64,000 nt of DNA from Caenimonas sedimenti. GTDB lineage: Bacteria; Pseudomonadota; Gammaproteobacteria; Burkholderiales; Burkholderiaceae_C. Positions 19,319-29,955 of this stretch are shown here, one piece after another; positions within the stretch are counted from its first letter, which is position 1, and each line of letters opens with the position of its first letter. The notes under the pieces were generated by a model, which saw only the letters and a program-made list of their open reading frames with translations, made no database searches and was not told where the DNA came from. The stretch spans positions 62,001 through 126,000 of the forward strand of contig NZ_VOBQ01000020.1 in NCBI RefSeq assembly GCF_007833165.1. Direction: 5' to 3'. The position numbers were made by a program, and so were the translations under genes.

Positions 19319-19321
19319 AAA

Positions 19322-20418
<1,097 letters not shown>

Positions 20419-20422
<4 letters not shown>

Positions 20423-21396
20423 GCCAGGGCCTCCGCGTTCGCGTCATGCAGCCAGCAGGCCGCGCGCGTGGCGCCGGCGTGCAGGAGGTCGGGCCGGTCG
20501 CGCAGGCAGCGGTCGAACACGCGCGGGCAACGCGGGTTGTAGGCGCAGCCGGGCGGGATGGCGTTCAGCCGCGGCATCGCGCCGTCGATCTGGTTCAGCC
20601 GCTCGCGGTCGATCGTGATGTCGGGGATGGCCGCCATCAGCCCCAGCGTGTAGGGGTGCGCCGGCTGGTTGATCACCTCGTGCACCGGGCCGATCTCGGC
20701 CACGCGCCCGGCGTAAAGCACCGCCACGCGGTCGCAGGTTTCGGCGATCACACCCATGTCGTGCGTGATCAGCATGACCGCGGCGCCGCGGTCCTTGCAG
20801 ATTCGTTTGAGCAGCTGGATGATCTGCGCCTGGATGGAAACGTCGAGCGCGGTGGTGGGCTCGTCCGCCACGATCAGCTTGGGTTCGGCCGCCAGCGCGA
20901 GCGCGATCACCACGCGCTGGCGCATGCCGCCGGAGAACTGGTGCGGGAAGTGGTCGATGCGTTCCGCCGCGGCGGGAATGCCGGTGTCTTCCAGCAGGCC
21001 GATGGCGCGGCGCTTGGCTTCCTCGTCGCTGACCGGCAGGTGCGCCTGGATCGTTTCGGTCAGCTGCCGGCCGATGGTGTACAGCGGGTTCAGCGAGGTC
21101 AGCGGGTCCTGGAAGATCGCGCCGATCTTGCGGCCGCGGATGTGGCGCATCTGGTCGTAAGGCAGGTTGTCGATGCGCTGGCCTTCCAGCACGATCTGGC
21201 CGGAGCCAATGCGCCCCGGCGGCTCCAGCAGGCCGATGATGGCGGCGCCCGTGAGCGATTTGCCGGCGCCGGACTCGCCGACGACGCCCAGGATTTCACC
21301 CGGCGCGATTTCGAAGGAGATGTCGTCCAGCGCGCGCAGCGTGCCGCGGCGCGATGGGAACTCGACGATCAGGTTCTGGACTTGTAGGAGGCTCAT
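20419..21396 (-). CDS. dppD: Dipeptide/oligopeptide ABC transporter ATPase (DppD type)
   Basis: A 325-residue nucleotide-binding subunit pairing with DppF. Walker A is GESGAGKS (40-47), signature FSGGMRQR, Walker B IVADEPTTALD, H-loop LITHDMGV. The C-terminal peptide-transport domain with its Cys cluster (CAYNPRCPRVFDRC) may hold an iron-sulfur cluster as proposed for some DppD proteins. It lies 13 nt after dppC and overlaps dppF by 4 nt. Confidence 0.95.
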
Positions 21397-21409
21397 GGAA
21401 TGGGCGGGA

Positions 21410-22342
21410 TCAGCGCAGCCTGGGGTTCAGGGCATCGCGCAGCCAATCGCCCAGCAGGTTCACCGACAGGGCGATCAGGATCAGCATGACTCCGGGCCAG
21501 ACGGTGATCCACCACTCGCCGGAGAAGAGATAGTCGTTGCCCACCCGGATGAGGGTGCCCAGCGACGGTTGGGTCGGCGGTACGCCGACACCGAGGAACG
21601 ACAAGGTGGCTTCGGTGATGATGGCCGTGGCCACCTGGATCGTGCCCAGCACCAGCACCGGTCCCAGCACGTTGGGCAGCACGTGACGCACCATGATGCG
21701 CAACGGCGCCACGCCGGTGACACGCGCGGCCTGCACGTATTCCTTGTTGCGCTCCACCATCGTGGAGCCGCGTACCGTGCGGGCGTACTGCACCCAGCCG
21801 GTGAGCGTGATGGCCAGGATCAGCACGCCGAAGGCCACGGTGTCGTGCGCATTGGGGAACATCGCGCGGCCGACCCCGGCGATCAGCAAGGCCACGAGGA
21901 TGGGCGGAAAGCTGAGCATCACGTCGCACAGCCGCATCAGGAAGCCATCGATCCAGCCGCCGCGGAAGCCCGCGAGCAGGCCGAGCGACACGCCGATGAT
22001 CACCGAGAGCAGCACGGAGACGGCGCCAACGACGAGCGACACGCGCGCCCCGTACATCAGCGTCGACAGGATGTCGCGGCCCTGGTCATCGGTGCCGAGC
22101 AGGTAGGTGCGCGCGGGCAGCTTGGGGTCGGCCAGCGGATGCGCCTTCATCGACGGCTCCAGCCGCGCATGGCTCAGCTCGAGGGTCGTCAGGTCGAAGG
22201 GTTTGTGCGGCGCGACGAAGTCGGCGAAAGCGGCGCAGAAAACGCAGACGGCCGCGATGAAGGCCGCCACCATCGCCACCGGCGACGTGCGGAAGCTGTA
22301 GCCGACGTCACTGTCGAACCAGCGGAACAGGATTTTTTTCAT
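21410..22342 (-). CDS. dppC: Peptide ABC transporter permease (DppC type)
   Basis: A 310-residue inner-membrane permease. The N-terminal cytoplasmic tail and first helix (VAMVAAFIAAVCVFCAAFADFVAP) are followed by the periplasmic loop with HPLGTDDQGRDILS-type sequence (here YLLGTDDQGRDILS), typical of DppC/OppC. The EAA region (EYVQAARVTGVAPLRIMVRHVLPN) contacts the ATPases. It is 48 nt downstream of the first solute-binding protein gene. It pairs with DppB at 25259-26239, which is separated from it by two genes. Confidence 0.94.
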   Translation of the reverse strand: MKKILFRWFDSDVGYSFRTSPVAMVAAFIAAVCVFCAAFADFVAPHKPFDLTTLELSHARLEPSMKAHPLADPKLPARTYLLGTDDQGRDILSTLMYGARVSLVVGAVSVLLSVIIGVSLGLLAGFRGGWIDGFLMRLCDVMLSFPPILVALLIAGVGRAMFPNAHDTVAFGVLILAITLTGWVQYARTVRGSTMVERNKEYVQAARVTGVAPLRIMVRHVLPNVLGPVLVLGTIQVATAIITEATLSFLGVGVPPTQPSLGTLIRVGNDYLFSGEWWITVWPGVMLILIALSVNLLGDWLRDALNPRLR

Positions 22343-22390
22343 GGGAGGCGGGAAAGGCCGCGGAGCCGGAGAGGGCCCCGCGGCACGGGT

Positions 22391-23974
22391 TCAGGCGCCG
22401 CTCTTCTTGACGCTGATCCACTTGAAGGGCATGAAGTTGTCGGCCAGCTGGACCAGGTCGACGTTCTTCTGCACGCCCCAGGCGAGCGACTGCTGGTGCA
22501 GCGGCAGGTGGCCGACGTCGTCCGCGTGCGCCTTGAAGGCATCGACGATCATCTTGTTGCGCTTGGGCTTGTCGGTCTCGGACTGGATCGCCCGCGTCAG
22601 CTTGTCCACCTCGGGATTGCAGTACGCGCCCAGGTTGAACTGGCCGGCGCCCTTGTCGTCCACGCAGGCCATCAGGGCATTCAGCGCGTTGTGCGCGTCA
22701 TAGGTGCCCGGCGTCCAGCCCAGCAGGTAGAAGCTGGTGTCGCGGCGCAGGATCTTCGGGAAGTAAGTGCCCTTGGTTTCCGCGGCCAGGTTGATCTTGA
22801 CGCCGACGCGCGCCAGGTTGGCGGCCACCGTCTGGCAGATCCGCGCGTCATTGACGTAGCGGTCGTTGGGGCAGTTCATCGTCACTTCGAAGCCCTGCGG
22901 ATAGCCGGCGTCCGCCAGCAGCTTCTTGGACGCTTCCGGGTCGAACGGCAGCCGCTTGTTCATGTCCGCGACGAAGCCGTTGATGCCGGGGCCGACCATC
23001 AGCGCCGTCGGCTTGGAGGCGCCGCGCATCACGGTCTTCTGGATGCCCTCGATGTCGATGGCCTGGTAGAAGGCCTGGCGCACGCGCTTGTCCTTGAAGG
23101 GGTTCTTGCCCTTGACGCTGGAGTACAGCAGCTCGTCGCGCTTCTGGTCCATGCCCAGGAAGATGGTCCGCAGCTCCGGGGCCACCAGGACCTTGGCGTT
23201 GGCGGAGCCATTGACCTTGTCGATGTCCTGCACGGGCACCGGCTCCATCACGTCGATCTCGCCGGACAGCAGCGCGGCGACACGGGTGGCGTCGTTGCCG
23301 ATGGGCGTGAACACGACTTCCTGGACGTTGCCGTCGATCTTGCCCCAGTAGGCACCGTTGCGGATGAAGGTGGTGCGCACGTTGGGCTGGCGCTCGCGCA
23401 GGCGGTAGGGTCCGGTGCCGTTGGCGCGGAACGATGCGGCGTTCTCCACGCCCTTGCGGCGGTCCACCGGGCGCGTGGCCTGGTTGGTCTCGCACCACTT
23501 CTTGCTCATGATGTACACGAGCGAGATGACGTCCGGCAGGATGGGGAACGGCGCCTTGGTCTCGATCTCGACCGTGTGGTCGTTGATCTTGCGGACTTCC
23601 TTGAAGTCGTTGGTGTACGACTTCATGTCGGAGCCGTCGACCTGCGTGCGGGCGAACGAGAAGACGACGTCGTCGGCGGTGAAGGGGGTGCCGTCATGGA
23701 ACAGCACGCCCTTGCGCAGCTCGAAGCGCCATACGGTGGGCGAGGTCTGCTTCCACGAGGTGGCGAGGCCGGGGGCGACGCTCAGGTCCTTGTTGCGGCC
23801 CACGAGGGCTTCGTACACATTTCCGGTGACGGACAGCTGCAGCGACTCGTTCAGCGAGTGCGGGTCCATCGAGAGCGAGTCACCCTGGTTGGCGATGCGG
23901 ACCGTCTGCGCCTGGACGGACACGGCGGCCGCGCAAAGCGCGGCGGCGGCGATCAGGTGGGTCTTGAATTTCAT
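22391..23974 (-). CDS. Peptide ABC transporter substrate-binding protein 1 (SBP family 5)
   Basis: A 527-residue periplasmic protein with Sec signal peptide (about 1-22, AAVSVQAQ). Family 5 (DppA/OppA) features: LATSWKQTSPTVWRFELRKG, VLFHDGTPFTADDVVFSF, and the late RQAFYQAIDIEGI. Start ATG at 23974 has AAGGAG 7 nt upstream; the longer open frame upstream is a shadow of the hydrolase gene. It is about the same length as, and clearly paralogous to, the second binding protein at 26334-27917. The ligand could be a peptide, glutathione or an acylated amino acid. Confidence 0.93.
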   Translation of the reverse strand: MKFKTHLIAAAALCAAAVSVQAQTVRIANQGDSLSMDPHSLNESLQLSVTGNVYEALVGRNKDLSVAPGLATSWKQTSPTVWRFELRKGVLFHDGTPFTADDVVFSFARTQVDGSDMKSYTNDFKEVRKINDHTVEIETKAPFPILPDVISLVYIMSKKWCETNQATRPVDRRKGVENAASFRANGTGPYRLRERQPNVRTTFIRNGAYWGKIDGNVQEVVFTPIGNDATRVAALLSGEIDVMEPVPVQDIDKVNGSANAKVLVAPELRTIFLGMDQKRDELLYSSVKGKNPFKDKRVRQAFYQAIDIEGIQKTVMRGASKPTALMVGPGINGFVADMNKRLPFDPEASKKLLADAGYPQGFEVTMNCPNDRYVNDARICQTVAANLARVGVKINLAAETKGTYFPKILRRDTSFYLLGWTPGTYDAHNALNALMACVDDKGAGQFNLGAYCNPEVDKLTRAIQSETDKPKRNKMIVDAFKAHADDVGHLPLHQQSLAWGVQKNVDLVQLADNFMPFKWISVKKSGA

Positions 23975-24032
23975 CGGGAAACTCCTTGTTGAGTGGGACG
24001 TCTGGACAAAACGGAGATTGCGCGCCGAGGCC

Positions 24033-25259
24033 TCAGCCCGCGGCGAACGGCATGGATTGCTCCACCAGGCTGGCATGGATGGCCGCGCCCAGGGGAAGGA
24101 TGTCGTCGTTGAAGTCGTAGCGGCTGTTGTGCAGCATGCAGCTGCCCTCGCCGCCCTGGCCGATGCGCATGTAGGCACCCGGCTTCGCCTGCAGCATGAA
24201 GGAGAAGTCCTCGGCGCCCATGCTGGGCTCCATGTCGCGGACCACGTGCTCCACGCCCACCAGCGTTTCCGCGACGTCGGCCACGAATTCGGCTTCGCGT
24301 TCGGAGTTCACGGTCGCCGGATAGATGCGCTCATAGTGGACGCTGGCCGTGGCCCCGAAGCCGAGTGCGACCGCGCTGCACAACTCGTTCAGGCGCCGCT
24401 CGACCAGCGCCTGCACCTCGGGCCGGAAGGTGCGCGCGGTGCCGACCAGCGTGGCTTTGCCGGGAATGACGCTCATGGCATGCAGGTCGCCGGCTTGCAT
24501 GGCGCACACGCTGACGACCGCGCCGTCGATGGGCTTGACGTTGCGCGACACGATGCTCTGGATGGCGGTGATGATGTGCGCGGACACCAGCACCGGGTCG
24601 ACGGCCAGGTAGGCATGCGCGCCGTGGCCGCCCTTGCCGGTGACTTCGATGGTGAACCGGTCCGCCGCCGCCATCATGGGCCCGGGGATGATCCCGACCG
24701 TGCCGGGCTTCAGGCCGGGCCAGTTGTGCATGCCATAGACGGATTCAACGGGGAAGCGCTGGAACAGGCCGTCCTCGATCATGGCCTTGGCTCCGGCGAA
24801 GCCTTCCTCGCCCGGCTGGAAGATCAGGACGGCGGTGCCGTCGAAGTTGCGGGTTTCAGCCAGGTAGCGCGCGGCGCCGACCAGCATGGTGGTGTGGCCG
24901 TCGTGGCCGCAGCCGTGCATCATTCCAGTCTTGGTCGACTTCCAGGGGAAGTCGTTGTGCTCGGTCATGGTGAGCGCGTCCATGTCGGCGCGCAAGCCGA
25001 TCATCCGGCCCGAGGCCTGGCCCCGGCCGCGGATGATGCCCACCACGCCCGTCTTGCCGATGCCGGTATGGATCTCGTCGACGCCGCACAGCCGCAGCGC
25101 TTCCTGGACGCGCGCGGCGGTGTAGACCTCTTCGAAGCCGAGTTCCGGATGCGCGTGCAGGTCGCGCCGGAGCGCCGTCAATTCCGGATGGAACTGCGCG
25201 ATGTGCGAGAACGCCCGGCCATGGGCCATCAGGCGCGAGGGAGCGGCGGGTGCGAGCAT
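24033..25259 (-). CDS. M20 family metallo-amidohydrolase (hippurate-hydrolase type)
   Basis: A 408-residue cytosolic enzyme of the M20D group. Metal ligands are in HGCGHDGH (115-122, with Cys117), the catalytic/ligand Glu pair in GEEG (E151-E152) and the late His in LHNSRYDFND. Members cleave N-acyl amino acids, hippurate, indole-acetyl conjugates or peptides. No signal peptide. The ATG at 25259 overlaps the dppB stop by one base. Lying inside the peptide transporter operon, it probably hydrolyses what the transporter imports. Confidence 0.9.
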   Translation of the reverse strand: MLAPAAPSRLMAHGRAFSHIAQFHPELTALRRDLHAHPELGFEEVYTAARVQEALRLCGVDEIHTGIGKTGVVGIIRGRGQASGRMIGLRADMDALTMTEHNDFPWKSTKTGMMHGCGHDGHTTMLVGAARYLAETRNFDGTAVLIFQPGEEGFAGAKAMIEDGLFQRFPVESVYGMHNWPGLKPGTVGIIPGPMMAAADRFTIEVTGKGGHGAHAYLAVDPVLVSAHIITAIQSIVSRNVKPIDGAVVSVCAMQAGDLHAMSVIPGKATLVGTARTFRPEVQALVERRLNELCSAVALGFGATASVHYERIYPATVNSEREAEFVADVAETLVGVEHVVRDMEPSMGAEDFSFMLQAKPGAYMRIGQGGEGSCMLHNSRYDFNDDILPLGAAIHASLVEQSMPFAAG

Positions 25260-26239
25260 CAGTGCCCTCCGACCTTGCCGACGCGCAGGCGCGGATCGAC
25301 GGCGAAATAGAGCAGGTCGACGACCAGGTTGATGATCACGAAGATCAGCGCGATCAGGCACAGGTAGGCCGCCATCACCGGGATGTCGGCGAACGTCACC
25401 GCCTGGATGAACAGCAGGCCCATGCCGGGCCACTGGAACACCGTCTCCGTGATGATCGCGAAGGCGATCAGTCCGCCGAGTTGCAGGCCCGTGATGGTCA
25501 TCACCGGCACGAGCGTGTTCTTCAGGGCATGGCCGAAATGGATGGAACGGTTCGACAGGCCGCGGGCGCGTGCGAACTTGATGTAGTCCGTGCGCAGGAC
25601 CTCGAGCATCTCGGCGCGGACCAGCCGCATGATGAGCGTGAGCTGGAAGATCGCGAGCGTGAGCGCCGGCAGCACGATGTGGTGCCAGCCTTTGGGCGTG
25701 AGCAGGCCGGAAGTCCACCAGCCCATCTTCACGGTGTCGCCGCGGCCGAAACTCGGGAACCAGCCCAGGGACACCGCGAACACCAGGATCAGCAGGATGC
25801 CGATCAGGAAGGTGGGCAGCGAGACGCCGAGCAAGGAAATCGTCATGAACACCTGGCTCATGAAGGTGCCGCGGCGCAGCGCCGCATACACACCCATCGG
25901 GATGCCGATCATGAGCGCCAGCAAGGCGGCGACGAGCGAGAGTTCGAGGGTGGCGGGGAAGCGTTCGGCAATCAGGCGCGAGACCTTGGCGCCCTGGCGC
26001 AGGCTCAGGCCGAATTCACCCTGGGAGGCATTCGCCAGGAAATGCCAGAACTGCACGAAGAACGGCTTGTCGAGCCCGAGGTCGGCGCGCAGCTCACGAA
26101 TCTGTTGCGGGGTGGCGTCCTGGCCCAGCAGGAACACGACCGGGTCGCCGACGTACTGGAACAGCAGGAAGGCGATGAAGGCGACCGTGACCATGACGAT
26201 CACGGCCTGGATCAGACGGCGCAGGATGAAAGCGAACAT
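25259..26239 (-). CDS. dppB: Peptide ABC transporter permease (DppB type)
   Basis: A 326-residue inner-membrane permease. It starts with the family pattern MFAFILRRLIQAVIVMVTVAFIAF, then the periplasmic FLLGQDATPQQIRELRADLGLDKP segment, and the EAA region (DYIKFARARGLSNRSIHFGHALKNTL). It lies between the second binding protein and the M20 hydrolase, so the operon order is SBP2-dppB-M20-SBP1-dppC-dppD-dppF. Confidence 0.95.
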   Translation of the reverse strand: MFAFILRRLIQAVIVMVTVAFIAFLLFQYVGDPVVFLLGQDATPQQIRELRADLGLDKPFFVQFWHFLANASQGEFGLSLRQGAKVSRLIAERFPATLELSLVAALLALMIGIPMGVYAALRRGTFMSQVFMTISLLGVSLPTFLIGILLILVFAVSLGWFPSFGRGDTVKMGWWTSGLLTPKGWHHIVLPALTLAIFQLTLIMRLVRAEMLEVLRTDYIKFARARGLSNRSIHFGHALKNTLVPVMTITGLQLGGLIAFAIITETVFQWPGMGLLFIQAVTFADIPVMAAYLCLIALIFVIINLVVDLLYFAVDPRLRVGKVGGH

Positions 26240-26293
26240 GTATAGGCAACTTGGGAGCGGCCGATGCTAGCAGAGCAAGTGCCGTGCCGGAAT

Positions 26294-26325
26294 GGGGGTT
26301 TTCTTTAGACTTAAAGAAAACCCCC
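26294..26325. terminator. 14-bp perfect hairpin between SBP2 and dppB
   Basis: Arms 26294-26307 and 26312-26325 (GGGGGTTTTCTTTA and complement) around a 4-nt loop, 9 nt downstream of the SBP2 stop on the minus strand. No U-tract follows the stem in the direction of transcription, so partial termination or protection of the binding-protein message from 3' decay is likelier than full termination. Confidence 0.65.
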
Positions 26326-26333
26326 GTCCATGC

Positions 26334-27917
26334 TCAATTCACCTTGATCAGGCGCCAGTCGAGGCGGTTGTCCGCGCGGTGCACCACTTCCACGTTCTTT
26401 TTCATCGCCCAGGGGATGATCTGGTTGTGGATCGGGATGTGCGAGACGGTGTCATTGCTCAGTTGCAGGCCTTCCGTGAGGAAGCGGTTGCGCACCGGCA
26501 GGTCGGTCTCGACCTTGATGCGGTCGACGATGACGTCCATGCGCGGGTTGCTGTACCGGCCCACGTTGTAGTTGCCATCGCCCGTGCCGGCCACCATGCT
26601 GCGGGTGAGCGACTGCAGGCTGTACAACGCGTCGAAGGTCGGCACGCCCCAGCCCAGCATGTAGATGCTGGCCTCGTGGCGCTGGATCATCGGGAAGTAG
26701 GTCACCAGGGGCAGCGTGCGCAGCTTGGCCTTGACGCCGATGCGCGACCACATCGCGGTCACGGCCTGGCAGATTTCCTCGTCGTTGATGTAGCGGTTGT
26801 TCGGGCAGGCGAAGTCGACTTCGAAGCCCTGCGGATAGCCGGCCTCGGCCAACAGCTTCTTGGAAGCTTCCGGGTCGTACGGGAAGCGCTTGTGCACCGC
26901 CTCCGTCCAGCCGGCGACCTGCGGTGCCACGATGGTCCCGGTGGGCTGGCTCAGGCCGCGCATCGTCACCTTGTGGATGCTGTCGCTGTCGATGGCCTGG
27001 TACAGCGCGCGGCGCACCTTCACGTCCTTGAGCGGGTTCTTGCCCTTCACGTTGGAGCCGGGCAGTTCATCCCGGAACTGGTCCATGCCGAAGAAGATGG
27101 TGCGGTTCTCGACGCCGTCCATCACCTTCAGGTTGGCGCCGGCGCGCAGGCGGGCCAGGTCGTTCGGGCTCGGATCGAGCAGGAAGTCGACCTCGCCGGA
27201 AAGCAGGGCCGCGACACGCGTGGCTTCGGACTTGATCGGCGTGTAGATGATCTCGGTGACGTTGCTGTCGACCTTGCCCCAGTAATTGGGATTGCGCACC
27301 AGGTGCAGCTTCTCGTCGGGCTTCCATTCCTTGACCATGAACTGGCCGGTGCCCATCGCGTTGCGGTGCGCGAAAGTCTCGTCCTTGGTGCGGATGTCCT
27401 TGGGCTCGACGGACTTGTTCTTCTCGGCCCAGGCCTTGCTCATGATGCGCAGCTCGGTCAGCTGGTTCAGCAGCACCGGGTTCGGGCCCTTCATCATGAA
27501 GTCGACGGTGTTGTCGTTGACCTTCACGACCTTGTCGATGCCCTGCGTGTACACATGGTAGTTCGACGACTTGGCCATGGCGCGCATGATCGAATAGACC
27601 ACGTCGTCCGCGTTGAGTGCCGTGCCGTCGCTGAATTTCACGCCCGAGCGCAGGGTGAAGCGCACCTGTGTGGGGGTGACTTCACGCCAGCTGGTGGCCA
27701 ACTGGCCTTCGGGCTTGAAGGTCTGGCTGTTGTAGTAGACCAGGGCGTCGTACACCGATGCGTGGACGCCGTTGCCAAGCGCGTTGTTCTGCGAATGGAT
27801 GTCCAGCGTGGGGATGTCGCTGGCGCTGGTCCACTTGAACGGCTTGGCTTGCACGGCGGGCGCAGCCGCCAGCGCCGCAGCGGCCGCGGCCGCCAACAGT
27901 GCGTATCGAAAATTCAT
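26334..27917 (-). CDS. Peptide ABC transporter substrate-binding protein 2 (SBP family 5)
   Basis: A 527-residue periplasmic protein with an Ala-rich Sec signal peptide (about 1-24, ending APAVQAK). It has the family 5 pattern (LATSWREVTPTQVRFTLRSG, VKFSDGTALNADDVVYSI, KVRRALYQAIDSDSI). It is the first gene of the Dpp operon. Its similarity to SBP1 shows in segments such as KKLLA(E/D)AGYPQGFEV. Two binding proteins for one permease pair imply a wider substrate range. A 106-nt upstream gap holds its promoter; I see no clear boxes. Confidence 0.93.
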   Translation of the reverse strand: MNFRYALLAAAAAAALAAAPAVQAKPFKWTSASDIPTLDIHSQNNALGNGVHASVYDALVYYNSQTFKPEGQLATSWREVTPTQVRFTLRSGVKFSDGTALNADDVVYSIMRAMAKSSNYHVYTQGIDKVVKVNDNTVDFMMKGPNPVLLNQLTELRIMSKAWAEKNKSVEPKDIRTKDETFAHRNAMGTGQFMVKEWKPDEKLHLVRNPNYWGKVDSNVTEIIYTPIKSEATRVAALLSGEVDFLLDPSPNDLARLRAGANLKVMDGVENRTIFFGMDQFRDELPGSNVKGKNPLKDVKVRRALYQAIDSDSIHKVTMRGLSQPTGTIVAPQVAGWTEAVHKRFPYDPEASKKLLAEAGYPQGFEVDFACPNNRYINDEEICQAVTAMWSRIGVKAKLRTLPLVTYFPMIQRHEASIYMLGWGVPTFDALYSLQSLTRSMVAGTGDGNYNVGRYSNPRMDVIVDRIKVETDLPVRNRFLTEGLQLSNDTVSHIPIHNQIIPWAMKKNVEVVHRADNRLDWRLIKVN

Positions 27918-28023
27918 GGGAACCCTCTGGATTGAAAAGAACGACGACTATGCAGCAGCCGTGCCAGGGGGTCAAAAGGGGTTTCCCCAGACGCCGATGT
28001 GACACGGCGCGCAGGGCGCGGCA

Positions 28024-28794
28024 TCAGTGCGCCGAAGGCACGAATGCGGCCGACGGCACCAGCCTGGCCGGCCCATACCAGGCACGCGTGCGGGTCCGGG
28101 TGTTGTCGCTGTCCGTCATGATGGCGATCCCGACCAGTGCGCCCGGCGGCTCCCCGAAAGCCTGCATGTAGTCGGCCCGGATGTCCCGCTCGTAGTCCAG
28201 CCAGCGATTGAGGTTGGCTGAACCCGATTCGACAACGAGCTTTCGGATGCGGTCCGTCCGCGGGCTGCGGATCACGGTGCCCGGTGGCCGCACGTTGCAC
28301 CACACGTACATCAGCGTGGCGTACGGCATCGTCTCGCCGGTCAGGGTATACGCCAGCTCCGCCGTCATTGCGTCACGCATGGAGAACCGCGACCGGTCGC
28401 CTTCGAAGGCGAGAACAATGCGGACGGGGGAGTCCGCCAGGTCGCGCAGCGCCAGGTCGGCTTGCGCGATCAGTTCCGGAACCTTCCATGAGAAGCGGAC
28501 GCTTCCCAGGTCGTGGGCTTCGATGCGCACGGGCTTGCGCAGCATGCTGGCCGCCGACACCGAAGTCGCCGCCACGGCATCGCGCCCCTCGTTGCGCACG
28601 TAGCGGAAGTCGACTCCGCGCTTGCCGGGCAGCTTGAAGTGGGCCCATTCAGAACCGTACCGCGCGCCGGCGGTCGCCCACGGCGTTTGCGCGACCGGCG
28701 TCCCCGGAGGGACCGGATGGGTCGGGCCAATGGCCGAACAGCCGCAGAGAAGCGCGGCTGCCAACACGGCCACCGCGGCGGTGAGGAGTTTCAA
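28024..28794 (-). CDS. DUF3047 domain lipoprotein
   Basis: A 256-residue protein with a lipoprotein signal (LLCGC, lipid-attached Cys19). The body fits DUF3047: RIEAHDLGSVRFSWKVP, DSPVRIVLAFEGDRSRF, LMYVWCN, VRPPGTVIRSPRTDRIRKLVVESG and a late IAIMTDSDNTRTRTRAWYGP. The family is usually periplasmic or membrane-anchored, with no known reaction; a jelly-roll-like ligand-binding fold is likely. It is downstream of the porin on the same strand but separated from it by a strong terminator. Confidence 0.85.
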   Translation of the reverse strand: MKLLTAAVAVLAAALLCGCSAIGPTHPVPPGTPVAQTPWATAGARYGSEWAHFKLPGKRGVDFRYVRNEGRDAVAATSVSAASMLRKPVRIEAHDLGSVRFSWKVPELIAQADLALRDLADSPVRIVLAFEGDRSRFSMRDAMTAELAYTLTGETMPYATLMYVWCNVRPPGTVIRSPRTDRIRKLVVESGSANLNRWLDYERDIRADYMQAFGEPPGALVGIAIMTDSDNTRTRTRAWYGPARLVPSAAFVPSAH

Positions 28795-28812
28795 AGCTTT
28801 CCCAACGAACGT

Positions 28813-28837
28813 AAAAAAGCCGCCCGAAGGCGGCTTT
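28813..28837 (-). terminator. Rho-independent terminator of the porin gene
   Basis: On the minus strand: GCCGCC, TTCG tetraloop, GGCGGC, followed by a run of six T. It begins about 50 nt after the porin stop and ends before the DUF3047 start, so the lipoprotein gene needs its own promoter or readthrough. Confidence 0.9.
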
Positions 28838-28887
28838 CAAGTTTCTTCGAATTGTCGAGCTGGCGCAAGGCCAGCCGTCCTTCGTGC

Positions 28888-29955
28888 TTAGAAGCTGTGG
28901 CGAATGCCGATGTCCAGGCCGCGCGAAGAGCTGTTGGCAGCGGTCACGGCACCGTTCAGGCCGACGGCGGAGCCGCCGCTGTTCTTCACCTGAGCGTACG
29001 TGGCGTACACGGCGGTGCGCTTGGACAGGTTGTGCACGTAGCCCAGGGCGATCTTGCGCTGCTTCGGGTCGGCGGCGGCGGTGTCGACCTTGTAGGTCGA
29101 GTAAGCCAGACGGATTTCGCCGGCGCCGACCGGCACCAGGGCGCCGATCAGCCAGCCGTCGGCGTCCGTCGCGCCGTTTTCGTCACGCACGATCTGGCCC
29201 ATCAGCTTGGCCATGCCGAAGTCCCACTGGCCGGCCAGGTTCATCTGCTTGATGTCGCCAGCAGCGAATTCGGTCTTGCCGTAGGCGAAGGCGACGTTGA
29301 ACGGGCCGGTGGCGAAGCCGACACGCAGGCTCAGGCCGGAACCGTCGTCTTCGACGCCGCCAGCGGACGGGTCAGCGTTTTCGCCCATGTAGTACTGGAC
29401 TTGGCCGTAGAAGCCGCCCAGGTTACGGGGCAGGAAGTAGCCGATGCTGTTGGAAGCGCGGACCGTGGTGACACCGGTGAAGCCGGTGTTCAGGGTGGCG
29501 GTGGTGCCCACGCCGTTCGTGCCGAACGGGTCGAACACGGTCAGGTTCCAGAAATGCGGGGTGTAGTCACGGCCCAGGCGCAGTTCGCCCCAGTTGCCAG
29601 CCAGGCTGACGGTCGAACGGCGGTTGAACGTGAGGCCTTGGCCACCAGCGATACCGGCGATCGGGTTGCCCGAAGCCTGGTTGTTGGTGTTCGTGGCTTG
29701 GCCGGAACCGTTGTCGTTGTTCACGCCGGCTTCGAGCCAGAACGAAGCGGACATGCCGCCACCGAGGTCTTCCGTGCCGCGGAAGCCGAGGCGCGAGCTG
29801 TTGTAGCCGGAGTTGCCGAGCTGGTTGCGGTCGGACACGTTGCCGCGGCCGAACTGGAGCGTGGCGTCAACGATACCGAACAGGGTGACAGACGACTGGG
29901 CGGAAGCTGCGCCGGCTGCAGCCATCACGGCCAGAGCAATCAGGGACTTTTTCAT
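28888..29955 (-). CDS. Outer-membrane porin, Burkholderiales type (Gram-negative porin 4)
   Basis: A 355-residue trimeric beta-barrel porin. The signal peptide (1-19, MKKSLIALAVMAAAGAASA) and the mature start QSSVTLFGIVDATLQFG are characteristic, as are the SRLGFRGTEDLGGG strand and the C-terminal aromatic (GLDIGIRHSF) recognised by BAM. It forms a general diffusion pore. ATG at 29955 has GGAGA about 9 nt upstream; the open frame further upstream has no coding character. It has its own terminator, and base usage is slightly less GC than neighbours, typical of a highly expressed gene. Confidence 0.96.
   Translation of the reverse strand: MKKSLIALAVMAAAGAASAQSSVTLFGIVDATLQFGRGNVSDRNQLGNSGYNSSRLGFRGTEDLGGGMSASFWLEAGVNNDNGSGQATNTNNQASGNPIAGIAGGQGLTFNRRSTVSLAGNWGELRLGRDYTPHFWNLTVFDPFGTNGVGTTATLNTGFTGVTTVRASNSIGYFLPRNLGGFYGQVQYYMGENADPSAGGVEDDGSGLSLRVGFATGPFNVAFAYGKTEFAAGDIKQMNLAGQWDFGMAKLMGQIVRDENGATDADGWLIGALVPVGAGEIRLAYSTYKVDTAAADPKQRKIALGYVHNLSKRTAVYATYAQVKNSGGSAVGLNGAVTAANSSSRGLDIGIRHSF

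Noticed and set aside
21167..23992. 941-codon open frame on the plus strand
   Set aside because: Antisense of dppC and SBP1, both with complete motifs and ribosome-binding sites on the minus strand.
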